Of a stretch of DNA of 6,866 nt, positions 1 through 4,925 are shown one piece after another. The first letter of the stretch is position 1. Each line of letters starts with the position of its first letter. The notes under the pieces were generated by a model, which worked only from the letters and a program-made list of their open reading frames with translations, was not told the origin of the DNA and did no database searches. Source of the DNA: Parcubacteria group bacterium Gr01-1014_72 (GTDB lineage Bacteria; Patescibacteriota; Minisyncoccia; Phycocordibacterales; VMFH01). The position numbers and the translations under genes are program-made. Where the stretch lies: contig VMFH01000025.1 of assembly GCA_007375925.1 (NCBI GenBank), positions 1 to 6,866 of the forward strand, in the 5' to 3' direction.

Positions 1-460
1 CAAAGATTTTCTGCTCCTCTTTCACGGCGCCGCTTCCCGACGTCTCAAGAAGACGCACCCCCCACTTGATGGCATTCGCGGGCGTGCGCAACTCGTGCGC
101 CGCAACGAACACGAACTGGTCTTTGAGCGCAATGACCTCCTTCGCCCGATCCGCTTCCTTCCTCCCCATATGGACCACTTGCTCAAATGCGTTCACAATG
201 ATATAGGCGACGACGAGAAGAAATGCCGTCAAAAAAATTACGATGAGCGCGACTATCTGTGAGTCGGCATAGCGCTCGGCAATGCTGTAGGTAAGTATGA
301 TGGAAGCGATGATAATCGCGCCCATGAGGAGGAAAATAAACTGCGGGCACGACCACACCGAAAGCCCCATGTCCCGAAGCTCTGCGCACTGATGAAAAAT
401 GTTCAGGTGGCGAAGGAACGAGTTTTCTTCTTTTGAACCGTCTGTTGGTGAGGGACGCAT
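1..460 (-). CDS. Membrane sensor histidine kinase, N-terminal part (cut by window edge)
   Basis: The first 153 residues of a two-component sensor kinase are present; the catalytic ATPase domain lies outside the window. A hydrophilic N-terminus (about 1-38) is followed by two hydrophobic segments (about 40-59 and 68-91). Then comes a charged helical linker (about 95-115) and a dimerisation/phosphoacceptor H-box, AAHELRTPANAIKWG, with the phospho-histidine at H122. No PAS, GAF or HAMP domain is obvious between the second TM segment and the H-box, so sensing is probably by the membrane part or its short external loop. The kinase would autophosphorylate and pass phosphate to a response regulator not seen here. 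I chose the ATG at 460 because a TATACT hexamer ends 6 nt upstream. An in-frame ATG at 478 would place that hexamer inside the gene. Identity as a kinase is firm from the H-box; the signal is unknown. Confidence 0.88.
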   Translation of the reverse strand, partial: MRPSPTDGSKEENSFLRHLNIFHQCAELRDMGLSVWSCPQFIFLLMGAIIIASIILTYSIAERYADSQIVALIVIFLTAFLLVVAYIIVNAFEQVVHMGRKEADRAKEVIALKDQFVFVAAHELRTPANAIKWGVRLLETSGSGAVKEEQKIF

Positions 461-466
461 AAACAA

Positions 467-472
467 AGTATA
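467..472 (-). promoter_or_regulatory. Putative -10 box of the histidine kinase gene
   Basis: TATACT on the minus strand, separated by exactly 6 nt (TTGTTT) from the ATG at 460. That spacing would put transcription start at or next to the start codon, giving a leaderless mRNA. No good -35 hexamer is visible 16-18 nt upstream. An 8-bp palindrome (TGTGCACA, 494-501) lies a little further upstream and could be an operator, but nothing proves it. Confidence 0.5.
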
Positions 473-528
473 CCGCATACAGCGGCCGTGCATTGTGCAC
501 AGGTCTGCTACTCTCCAACACAACCCTA

Positions 529-537
529 TGGTACAAT
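529..537 (+). promoter_or_regulatory. Putative extended -10 promoter of the pseudopilin gene
   Basis: TGGTACAAT fits an extended -10 element (TG, one base, then TACAAT). It lies 19 nt before the ATG at 557, predicting a short untranslated leader of roughly 12-13 nt. No -35 box and no Shine-Dalgarno sequence is apparent. It is divergent from the kinase promoter. Confidence 0.4.
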
Positions 538-556
538 GGGACGCAAATTATAAAAC

Positions 557-1171
557 ATGAAGCATAAAACATGGAACACAAGAAGAAAGGCATTAGACTC
601 TCGCACGGGGTTTCTTCCTAATGTTCCAGGTTTCAGGTTTCAGGTTTCATGCCGAAAAGGCTTCTCTCTCATTGAGCTCCTCGTTGTCATCGGCATTATC
701 GCAATCTTAAGCTCAATCGTTACGGCAGGATTTCGCCTCGCGAAGGCGAAAGCGCAGGACGTAAAAGCGCGTGCGACACTCAAGAGTCTGCAGACAGCAT
801 TCACCGCGCTCGGGGGTGATACGGGATTCTGGCCCGGACGGGAGGCCGCGGCCGGTGCGCCGGACCCGCAGACAATTGACCTCGTCAGGTGCGGGGCGGC
901 GAACAACGAGGTGCAGGACTTGGGCGACCCACAGGCGGGACTTGTCGCGACGAGCGGCGACTACCCCGGCTGGAACGGCCCCTACATCTCCACCGTTCCT
1001 CCCGACCCGTGGGGCGCCAAGTACTTCTTTGATACTGATTACGATATCCCGCCAACCGGCGACAACCAGTTCGGAGCCGCCATCGGCTCATACGGCCCGA
1101 ACGGGGTCGGCAACAACCTCTATGACAGTGACGACATCATTCTCCTGCTGGCGGCCGCAACGTGCCCGTGA
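557..1171 (+). CDS. GspG-like type II secretion / type IV pilus major pseudopilin
   Basis: A 204-aa prepilin. The class III signal is at RKGFSLIELLVVIGI: prepilin peptidase should cut after G35, leaving F36 at +1 and E40 at +5, followed by the hydrophobic N-terminal helix (36-58). The C-terminal half carries the GspG-type signature: VPPDPWGAKY (148-156), GSYGPNG (177-183) and DSDDI (190-194). The mature protein (about 169 aa) would polymerise into a pseudopilus or pilus at the cell surface. C112 and C203 could form a C-terminal disulfide as in type IV pilins. The 35-residue leader is unusually long and is encoded through a 7-nt tandem repeat; no other in-frame ATG, GTG or TTG gives a short leader. 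ATG649 would give the canonical leader MPKG if one base of the AAAA run at 655-658 were absent. No other secretion or pilus gene is adjacent. Family is confident; the exact start is not. Confidence 0.85.
   Translation: MKHKTWNTRRKALDSRTGFLPNVPGFRFQVSCRKGFSLIELLVVIGIIAILSSIVTAGFRLAKAKAQDVKARATLKSLQTAFTALGGDTGFWPGREAAAGAPDPQTIDLVRCGAANNEVQDLGDPQAGLVATSGDYPGWNGPYISTVPPDPWGAKYFFDTDYDIPPTGDNQFGAAIGSYGPNGVGNNLYDSDDIILLLAAATCP
628..648 (+). repeat. Three perfect tandem copies of the 7-mer AGGTTTC
   Basis: Copies lie at 628-634, 635-641 and 642-648, immediately before an out-of-frame ATG (649) and just upstream of the pseudopilin cleavage site. The unit length is not a multiple of three, so any change in copy number shifts the reading frame between ATG557 and the mature pilin. 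An imperfect inverted partner (CATGAA and TGGAACA, 556-578) lies upstream. Confidence 0.75.
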
Positions 1172-1182
1172 GAGCTGAGGCT

Positions 1183-1202
1183 CCACAGCCTTACGGCCGT
1201 GG
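1183..1202. terminator. Possible stem-loop between convergent genes
   Basis: CCACAGCC (1183-1190) pairs with GGCCGTGG (1195-1202) around a TTAC loop, with one A-C mismatch in eight pairs. It sits 12 nt after the pseudopilin stop, in the 90-bp gap before the convergent DedA-like gene. The following T tract is poor (CTTTCTG), so terminator function in either direction is only a possibility. Confidence 0.3.
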
Positions 1203-1261
1203 CTTTCTGCGTTATGAGCAAAAGTCCGCTGTTTTGGAGTGCCGTGCGTCTAGAACTCATT

Positions 1262-1810
1262 TCAAAAAAGTTCCAATAAAAATATGGTAAAGCCAACATT
1301 GAACACCGCGTTCCCGAGAAGGAGCGGAAAAACAATCTCCCCAAACCGGTAGCCGACGAGCGCGAGCGGGATGACCGCTATCTCGTTCGGAACAGGAGCA
1401 ACCGCCGCAAAGAGAAAGAGGAGGAAGAGCACCATGCGGGGGTGGTGGCGGTGGAGGGAAACAAGCTCGTGTGACAGCGCTTTTTCAGACGCGGTCAGCA
1501 CCAGGTGTCTCCCCCCTTTCCCGACAGCGTAGGCCAGATAATCAGAGAGGGTAACTCCGAAAACAATGACGGCGATGACGATGGGGAGTGAGAGCCCTCC
1601 GGCGAGCATGAGCGGTACAAACGCGGCGGCGGGCACCGGCACCGCGAGATTAAAGCCGCTTATAACCGCGATGACGAACACCCCGACGTACCCAAACTCT
1701 GCCACGAGCTCTCGGAGCACCTCGTGTTCACCGGCAAATTGCCCAAGCCACACCGCTCCCGCCACCACGACGATAAGCGCGATGAGGCGCAGGATGAGTG
1801 AAAACCGCAT
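1262..1810 (-). CDS. Small DedA/VTT-domain (SNARE-associated Golgi type) membrane protein
   Basis: A 182-aa, very hydrophobic protein. Segments are an N-terminal TM helix (about 4-22), a re-entrant-like segment and helix (about 40-84) containing the proline motif VPVPAAAF (57-64), and a VTT-type stretch GVTLSDYLAYAVGKGGR (85-101). Two C-terminal hydrophobic segments follow (about 127-152 and 157-180), the first with APVPNEIAVIPLA. The arrangement of P-x-P motifs, the acidic residue before a Y-x-x-G helix and the late second proline motif match DedA/TVP38 proteins. These sit in the cytoplasmic membrane and are linked to lipid scrambling or membrane homeostasis; the substrate here is unknown. 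It is slightly shorter than typical DedA members (about 200 aa). The start is set at ATG 1810, since TAGAAT ends 6 nt before it; a GTG lies one codon upstream. It is third in a co-directional block after nfo and the DUF5666-like gene, with a 48-nt gap. Confidence 0.72.
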   Translation of the reverse strand: MRFSLILRLIALIVVVAGAVWLGQFAGEHEVLRELVAEFGYVGVFVIAVISGFNLAVPVPAAAFVPLMLAGGLSLPIVIAVIVFGVTLSDYLAYAVGKGGRHLVLTASEKALSHELVSLHRHHPRMVLFLLFLFAAVAPVPNEIAVIPLALVGYRFGEIVFPLLLGNAVFNVGFTIFLLELF

Positions 1811-1816
1811 CACTGC

Positions 1817-1822
1817 ATTCTA
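1817..1822 (-). promoter_or_regulatory. Putative -10 box of the DedA-like gene
   Basis: TAGAAT on the minus strand with 6 nt (GCAGTG) to ATG 1810, the same spacing as at three other genes in the window. It suggests that this gene has its own leaderless promoter rather than relying only on read-through from nfo. No Shine-Dalgarno sequence and no clear -35 box. Confidence 0.42.
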
Positions 1823-1858
1823 GCGCGAACCGCCCCGATTCGCGAGAGGGAGAGGGCC

Positions 1859-2764
1859 TCACAGATCCAGATTGCGGATAATGTCGGCGTCAATCGTAGC
1901 GTGATTCTCCTCCCGCCGCGCGCCCCACACCCGAACCGCGTCACCGACGAGGAAGCGGCTGAAGGAAACGGGGAGACGTTTCTTATTGAACACGCTCGCG
2001 TCGGCGGGGACTTCAACCGTAAGCTCCTCTCCCCCAACGGTAAGGATGACTGATGTAGGAAGCGTCTGCCCCGCAATGCTCTTCACAACTCCCTCGAAGT
2101 TTCGCGCCCGAAAGAGACCCATATCCTGATACACTGCCACCCGATCCGCGGCAAGCGTCTTGGTCGCAAAATTGTATGTACCTATCGCCTCAAGAATGCG
2201 CTCCCCGGGGACGAGTGCCCCCGGAACGATACGCAGTGACCCTTTCTGAATCACGCTCGCGGACGTCAGCGAAACCTTGATTGCAGAACCGTCCTTGAGT
2301 TTGAGCGTGAAGCGGTACTGTGCCGGTTCCACGCCATCCACAATGCCGGAAAAAACTGCCGCTTCTTCCTGAAGCGACCAGTTGGTGAGCCGCTTCGCCT
2401 GAACACCGAGCGTGTCAGAACTTACGAAGAAGTCGCCTTCCGCACTCACGATGTCGCCGACCTTGATATCGGAGACGCGAGCAAAACCCCCGTAACGCCT
2501 CTTTACCTCCGTGGTGGAACTCGTCGTAATCGTCCAGCGAACCGAGATGCGTCCGAAGTTGCTGCGCGCAAAGAGCGTACGGCCGGCAAGCTGTATCACC
2601 TCAATACCCCGCGCAATCACCTTCCCCTCGTTATCAATGTGGATTTCAAGCGTTGAACCGACGCTCTGCGGATCAGTCGTCTGTCGCAACACCTGCGCCT
2701 CCGCAGGGAGAGCTGCGGCAGTCCAGAGAAAAATGAGCGCAGAAAGCAGAAGTTTGATGCCCAT
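1859..2764 (-). CDS. Secreted protein with three DUF5666-like repeats
   Basis: A 301-aa protein with a Sec signal peptide: charge near the N-terminus, hydrophobic core 4-19, and likely cleavage after AEA (about residue 23). The rest is three tandem, mainly beta-strand units. Unit 1 (about 47-126) contains VGDIVSAEG; unit 2 (about 138-215) contains PGERILEAIGTYNFATKTLAADRV; unit 3 (about 222-300) contains VGDAVRVWG. Each begins with a G-x-V strand and ends with V-G-D/E-x-V-x-x-x-G followed by a strand listing back to V/I-x-x. This spacing resembles DUF5666 domains, which occur in secreted proteins of unknown role and look like small beta-barrels. No catalytic residues and no cysteines are seen in the mature part. 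The start at ATG 2764 gives an intact signal peptide, with AGGGG 4 nt upstream. It lies 41 nt after nfo. Exact function is unknown; binding to the envelope or surface is only a guess. Confidence 0.7.
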   Translation of the reverse strand: MGIKLLLSALIFLWTAAALPAEAQVLRQTTDPQSVGSTLEIHIDNEGKVIARGIEVIQLAGRTLFARSNFGRISVRWTITTSSTTEVKRRYGGFARVSDIKVGDIVSAEGDFFVSSDTLGVQAKRLTNWSLQEEAAVFSGIVDGVEPAQYRFTLKLKDGSAIKVSLTSASVIQKGSLRIVPGALVPGERILEAIGTYNFATKTLAADRVAVYQDMGLFRARNFEGVVKSIAGQTLPTSVILTVGGEELTVEVPADASVFNKKRLPVSFSRFLVGDAVRVWGARREENHATIDADIIRNLDL

Positions 2765-2768
2765 AACA

Positions 2769-2782
2769 CCCCTCTTATATCA
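2769..2782 (-). promoter_or_regulatory. Possible extended -10 and weak RBS before the DUF5666-like gene
   Basis: On the minus strand, TGATATAAG (2782-2774) resembles an extended -10 element, directly followed by AGGGG (2773-2769) four bases before ATG 2764. The two readings compete. If the -10 is used, the transcript starts only 2-3 nt before the ATG and the AGGGG is not in the mRNA. If transcription comes from nfo, AGGGG can act as a weak Shine-Dalgarno. Confidence 0.35.
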
Positions 2783-2805
2783 CAACGAGAGGATTCGGAG
2801 AAGGG

Positions 2806-3660
2806 CTAGGGGAAGGCAAGGGCTTTCAGCCGATCAATGTTTTTCTTGTCGGGACCGAGTCCGTCGTACCCGGGAACTTCAGTGATGAAGGGGATTGAGC
2901 GAGTCTTCGGGTTCCGGAATAGGAGCCGGAAAACTTCCTCTCCCACCTCACCGCTCCCGATGTTCTCGTGTCGGTCACGAAGCGAGCCCGCTGCGTCGCG
3001 GCTGTCGTTCACGTGGATACACTCCAGACGAGCGGGACCGATGAGTTCGTCAAAACGTTTGAGTAGGGTGTGTAGTGCTTCCTCCGTCCGGAGGTCATAC
3101 CCCGCCGCATGAAGATGACAGGTATCCAAACACACCTTGAGGCGCGAGTCCCCGACATCGCCAATGATCTTCCCAATCTCCTCAAATCGCCGCCCAATTT
3201 TGCGATTGCCGGCATTCTCAATAATGAAAAGAGTTTCTTTCGGCGTCTTTGCGAGCACTTCGTAGATGTTTTTTATGAGAACGGGATAATTTTTGTGCGC
3301 GCCGACTTTCCCGCCATCACCGTCCTTAAACGAACCGAGGTGCACGATACTCCCCCGCACCTGCATCTTCCCCGCGGCGGTGAGTTCCGTGATGAGCGCT
3401 TTTTTTGAGAGCGTCCCGACGCGGCCGGGATCCGAGAGGTTGATGAGGTACGAGGCGTGGAAGTACACGGGATCAATGCCTGCTTTTTTCCTTGCAACGC
3501 GAAACGCTTCCGCGTCTTCGGGAGAGATCTTCGCCGTACCCCACCCGCGGGGCGACGTGGAAAAAAGTTGGAGCGCGTTGCCGCCTATTGCAACAACACG
3601 CTCCACCGCCTTCACGTACCCCCCCGCCGCCGATATATGAGCCCCAATTATTGCCTTCAT
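2806..3660 (-). CDS. nfo: Endonuclease IV (AP endonuclease, Nfo)
   Basis: A 284-aa TIM-barrel AP endonuclease of base excision repair: it nicks DNA 5' of abasic sites and acts in the cytoplasm. All nine tri-zinc ligands of the family are present: H68 (HASYLINL), H107 (HLGS), E148 (ENAG), D179 and H182 (CLDTCHLHAAGYD), H216 (HVNDS), D229 and H231 (RDRHENIGSGEVG), and E261 (TEVPG). The N-terminal GAHISAAGG and LQLFSTSPRGW motifs are also typical. Length equals the usual 280-285 aa, so the gene looks intact and active. I chose ATG 3660 because the family starts just before GAHIS and TATACT ends 6 nt upstream. An upstream extension of 30 residues is possible in frame but has no family counterpart. 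It is divergent from the pseudouridine synthase gene and followed at 41 nt by the DUF5666-like gene. Confidence 0.96.
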   Translation of the reverse strand: MKAIIGAHISAAGGYVKAVERVVAIGGNALQLFSTSPRGWGTAKISPEDAEAFRVARKKAGIDPVYFHASYLINLSDPGRVGTLSKKALITELTAAGKMQVRGSIVHLGSFKDGDGGKVGAHKNYPVLIKNIYEVLAKTPKETLFIIENAGNRKIGRRFEEIGKIIGDVGDSRLKVCLDTCHLHAAGYDLRTEEALHTLLKRFDELIGPARLECIHVNDSRDAAGSLRDRHENIGSGEVGEEVFRLLFRNPKTRSIPFITEVPGYDGLGPDKKNIDRLKALAFP

Positions 3661-3666
3661 GAAAAA

Positions 3667-3672
3667 AGTATA
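3667..3672 (-). promoter_or_regulatory. Putative -10 box of nfo
   Basis: TATACT on the minus strand with 6 nt (TTTTTC) to ATG 3660; preceded by TGC, so it also fits an extended -10 (TG, one base, hexamer). The mRNA would be leaderless; there is no Shine-Dalgarno sequence. It shares the 92-bp divergent region 3661-3752 with the pseudouridine synthase promoter. Confidence 0.55.
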
Positions 3673-3740
3673 GCACGCTCGGGGTTCCGGTTTTGAAATG
3701 AGTTCTGGAATCCGATCTCGCCCGAAGGGGAACATTGAAG

Positions 3741-3746
3741 TATACT
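3741..3746 (+). promoter_or_regulatory. Putative -10 box of the pseudouridine synthase gene
   Basis: TATACT with 6 nt (CCAATC) to ATG 3753, mirroring nfo on the other strand. It decides the start: the upstream in-frame TTG at 3735 would lie in or before the -10 box. No Shine-Dalgarno and no clear -35 hexamer is seen. Confidence 0.55.
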
Positions 3747-3752
3747 CCAATC

Positions 3753-4460
3753 ATGTCGTTTATTCGCATCCAAAAACATCTCTCTCTGCAAGGTCTCTGT
3801 TCGCGGCGGGAGGCCGAGGCGCTCATCAAAAAAGGGTGCGTCTTGCTGAATGGCAGGGTCGTTCGCGAGATGGGAGTAAGGGTGGACCCGTCCAGAGACA
3901 TCGTGACGATTCTCCCCGCCGCCAGAAGAAACGCGGAAGAAAAAATGAGCGTGATCGTGAACAAACCGCGCGGCATCGTTTCTTCGCGGGAGCGCCGCGA
4001 AGGAAAGACAATTTTTGAGATTCTCCCGCAATTTCAAAAACTCAATGTCATCGGGCGGCTTGATAAGGAGAGCGAGGGATTGCTCCTCCTTTCAAACGAT
4101 GGCGTACTGGCACGCGTCATTACCGGAGAAGAACATACGGTTGAAAAGGAGTACGCGGTTACGGTGCGCGAGCGCATCACCCCCTCCAAGCTTCGCGCGT
4201 TTGCAAAGGGGATGCGGCTTTCGGATGGTCCGACCCTCCCCGCCCGCGCCGCCGCGACGGGAACGCGCTCCTTTCTACTCACGCTTCGCGAAGGGCGGAA
4301 ACACCAGATCCGGCGCATATGCGACATGATGCGACTCACGGTGGTTCGCCTCTGCCGTACCCGCATCGGTTCCATTCGCATCAACAAACTCGGGACGGGC
4401 GCATCCCGTCTTCTCACCGACAGAGAAGTGTCTGATTTGAAAAACACGGTCGCAAAATAA
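3753..4460 (+). CDS. RsuA/RluB/RluE/RluF-family rRNA pseudouridine synthase
   Basis: A 235-aa enzyme that isomerises a specific rRNA uridine to pseudouridine. An S4 RNA-binding domain (about 3-50; RIQKHLSLQGLCSRREAEALI, then GCVLLNGRVV) precedes the catalytic domain, which starts at VNKPRG (69-74). The family signature GRLDKESEGLLLLSNDG (101-117) holds the catalytic aspartate D104. The conserved KEY (132-134) and GRKHQIRRI (181-189) follow. These motifs place it in the RsuA/RluB/E/F group, with the GRKHQIRR form favouring a 23S enzyme (RluB or RluF) over 16S RsuA. The exact target uridine cannot be read from sequence alone. Length is normal for the group (about 230-290). ATG 3753 is chosen because of the -10 box 6 nt upstream and because the S4 domain begins right after it. 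It is divergent from nfo and ends 1 base before a stem-loop. Confidence 0.93.
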   Translation: MSFIRIQKHLSLQGLCSRREAEALIKKGCVLLNGRVVREMGVRVDPSRDIVTILPAARRNAEEKMSVIVNKPRGIVSSRERREGKTIFEILPQFQKLNVIGRLDKESEGLLLLSNDGVLARVITGEEHTVEKEYAVTVRERITPSKLRAFAKGMRLSDGPTLPARAAATGTRSFLLTLREGRKHQIRRICDMMRLTVVRLCRTRIGSIRINKLGTGASRLLTDREVSDLKNTVAK

Positions 4461-4485
4461 GGGTTGGCTTCAGAGATGCCAACCC
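4461..4485. terminator. Bidirectional intrinsic terminator between convergent genes
   Basis: A perfect 8-bp stem, GGGTTGGC (4461-4468) with GCCAACCC (4478-4485), and a 9-nt loop, directly after the pseudouridine synthase stop. On the plus strand the tail is short (CATTT). On the minus strand it is T-rich (TTATTTT, running back into the synthase 3' end), so termination is better supported for the 68-aa gene coming from the right. Confidence 0.65.
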
Positions 4486-4501
4486 CATTTGCACTAGGGA
4501 A

Positions 4502-4708
4502 TTAGATTTCCCACGTAAGCTCGTCTTCCAACCGCGTTACCTCATCAAGGCCGCCATTTTGTATGAAGTGCTCCACACACTCAAACGGTGTCGGATCGTG
4601 GTGGACTTCTTCACCTGTCACCCACTTGTTAAAGGGGCTCAGCGCTTCGGCGATGACGAATTCGTTGTGTATAACAAGTTGCTCACGTGCAAAAGCATGA
4701 TTTTGCAT
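4502..4708 (-). CDS. Small acidic protein of unknown function (68 aa)
   Basis: I do not recognise this protein. It is 68 aa, acidic (many Glu and Asp, ending EDELTWEI), with no TM segment and no signal peptide. It contains scattered histidines (HNE, VHHDPTP, EHF) and one cysteine (C44). It is probably a soluble cytoplasmic protein. Support for its being real comes from expression signals: a strong GGAGG Shine-Dalgarno sequence 5 nt before the ATG, a TATACT -10 box 38 nt before the ATG, and a terminator stem-loop 16 nt after the stop. It is a single-gene transcription unit, convergent with the pseudouridine synthase. It is the only gene in the window with a classical leader and strong Shine-Dalgarno, and by eye its GC is somewhat lower than its neighbours. 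It could be a lineage-specific or acquired gene; function unknown. Confidence 0.62.
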   Translation of the reverse strand: MQNHAFAREQLVIHNEFVIAEALSPFNKWVTGEEVHHDPTPFECVEHFIQNGGLDEVTRLEDELTWEI

Positions 4709-4713
4709 AACAA

Positions 4714-4718
4714 CCTCC
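4714..4718 (-). promoter_or_regulatory. Strong Shine-Dalgarno of the 68-aa gene
   Basis: GGAGG on the minus strand, 5 nt (TTGTT) before ATG 4708. It is unusual here: four other genes in the window appear leaderless and the operon genes on the right have no clear Shine-Dalgarno. Confidence 0.7.
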
Positions 4719-4746
4719 GGTTCAAATTAGACCGCATCTAGGACAC

Positions 4747-4752
4747 AGTATA
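4747..4752 (-). promoter_or_regulatory. Putative -10 box of the 68-aa gene
   Basis: TATACT on the minus strand, predicting transcription start near 4740 and an untranslated leader of about 32 nt that includes the GGAGG. The -35 region is not convincing. Confidence 0.45.
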
Positions 4753-4780
4753 CACCTTTTACAGAAGCAGGCGTAGCTGT

Positions 4781-4789
4781 TTATCCACA
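4781..4789 (+). other. Single DnaA-box-like 9-mer
   Basis: TTATCCACA matches the classical DnaA box exactly. It is alone: no second box, AT-rich unwinding region or replication gene is seen in the window, so it is not evidence of an origin. It lies about 30 bp upstream of the -10 box of the 68-aa gene, where bound DnaA could affect transcription, or it may be chance. Confidence 0.3.
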
Positions 4790-4838
4790 GGGCTGGCGGT
4801 ACCCCCCATGAAACATTTACGATTCGCCTTTCACCATA

Positions 4839-4907
4839 CAACAAAACTACTTTCTTATTCGCGCGCCCGCCTGCCGGACGGGCAGGAATAAGAAAGTAGT
4901 TTTGTTG
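4839..4907. repeat. Perfect 22-bp inverted repeat with a GC-rich centre (long hairpin)
   Basis: The left arm 4839-4860 is the exact reverse complement of the right arm 4886-4907. The arms are AT-rich (they contain ACTACTTTCTTATTC and its complement). The 25-bp centre is GC-rich and holds two mutually exclusive small hairpins: GCCCG/CGGGC (4865-4869 with 4879-4883), compatible with the outer stem, and CCTGCC/GGCAGG (4870-4875 with 4881-4886), which competes for one outer pair. It begins 18 nt after the msrA stop, so it could end the redox operon transcript. The long perfect arms also fit a small non-autonomous palindromic element. No clear target duplication flanks it. Apart from this and the 9-mer above, the stretch 4753-4925 shows no gene. 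Confidence 0.85.
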
Positions 4908-4925
4908 CGCTCATGCTTATAACGA

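Noticed and set aside
183..593. A 136-codon minus-strand ORF over the kinase and pilin promoter region
   Set aside because: It is in a different frame from the kinase, whose TM segments and H-box are clear; its residue composition looks non-protein-like and it covers both promoters.
1172..1261. A small RNA or gene in the gap between the convergent pseudopilin and DedA-like genes
   Set aside because: Only a mismatched stem-loop is visible, with no promoter or coding signal.
3661..3750. A 30-residue N-terminal extension of endonuclease IV
   Set aside because: It has no counterpart in the family, would run over the nfo -10 box and into the divergent promoter, and the ATG at 3660 fits both family length and promoter spacing.
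4781..4789. Replication origin suggested by a perfect DnaA box
   Set aside because: One 9-mer only, with no box cluster, AT-rich unwinding element, dnaA or dnaN nearby.
4808..4891. A 27-codon plus-strand ORF overlapping the inverted repeat
   Set aside because: No ribosome binding site, and its 3' half is just the translation of the palindrome; better explained as chance.
4741..4925. A riboswitch, tRNA or CRISPR unit in the largest gene-free stretch
   Set aside because: No cloverleaf, no repeated spacer pattern and no known aptamer core could be recognised; only the inverted repeat stands out.
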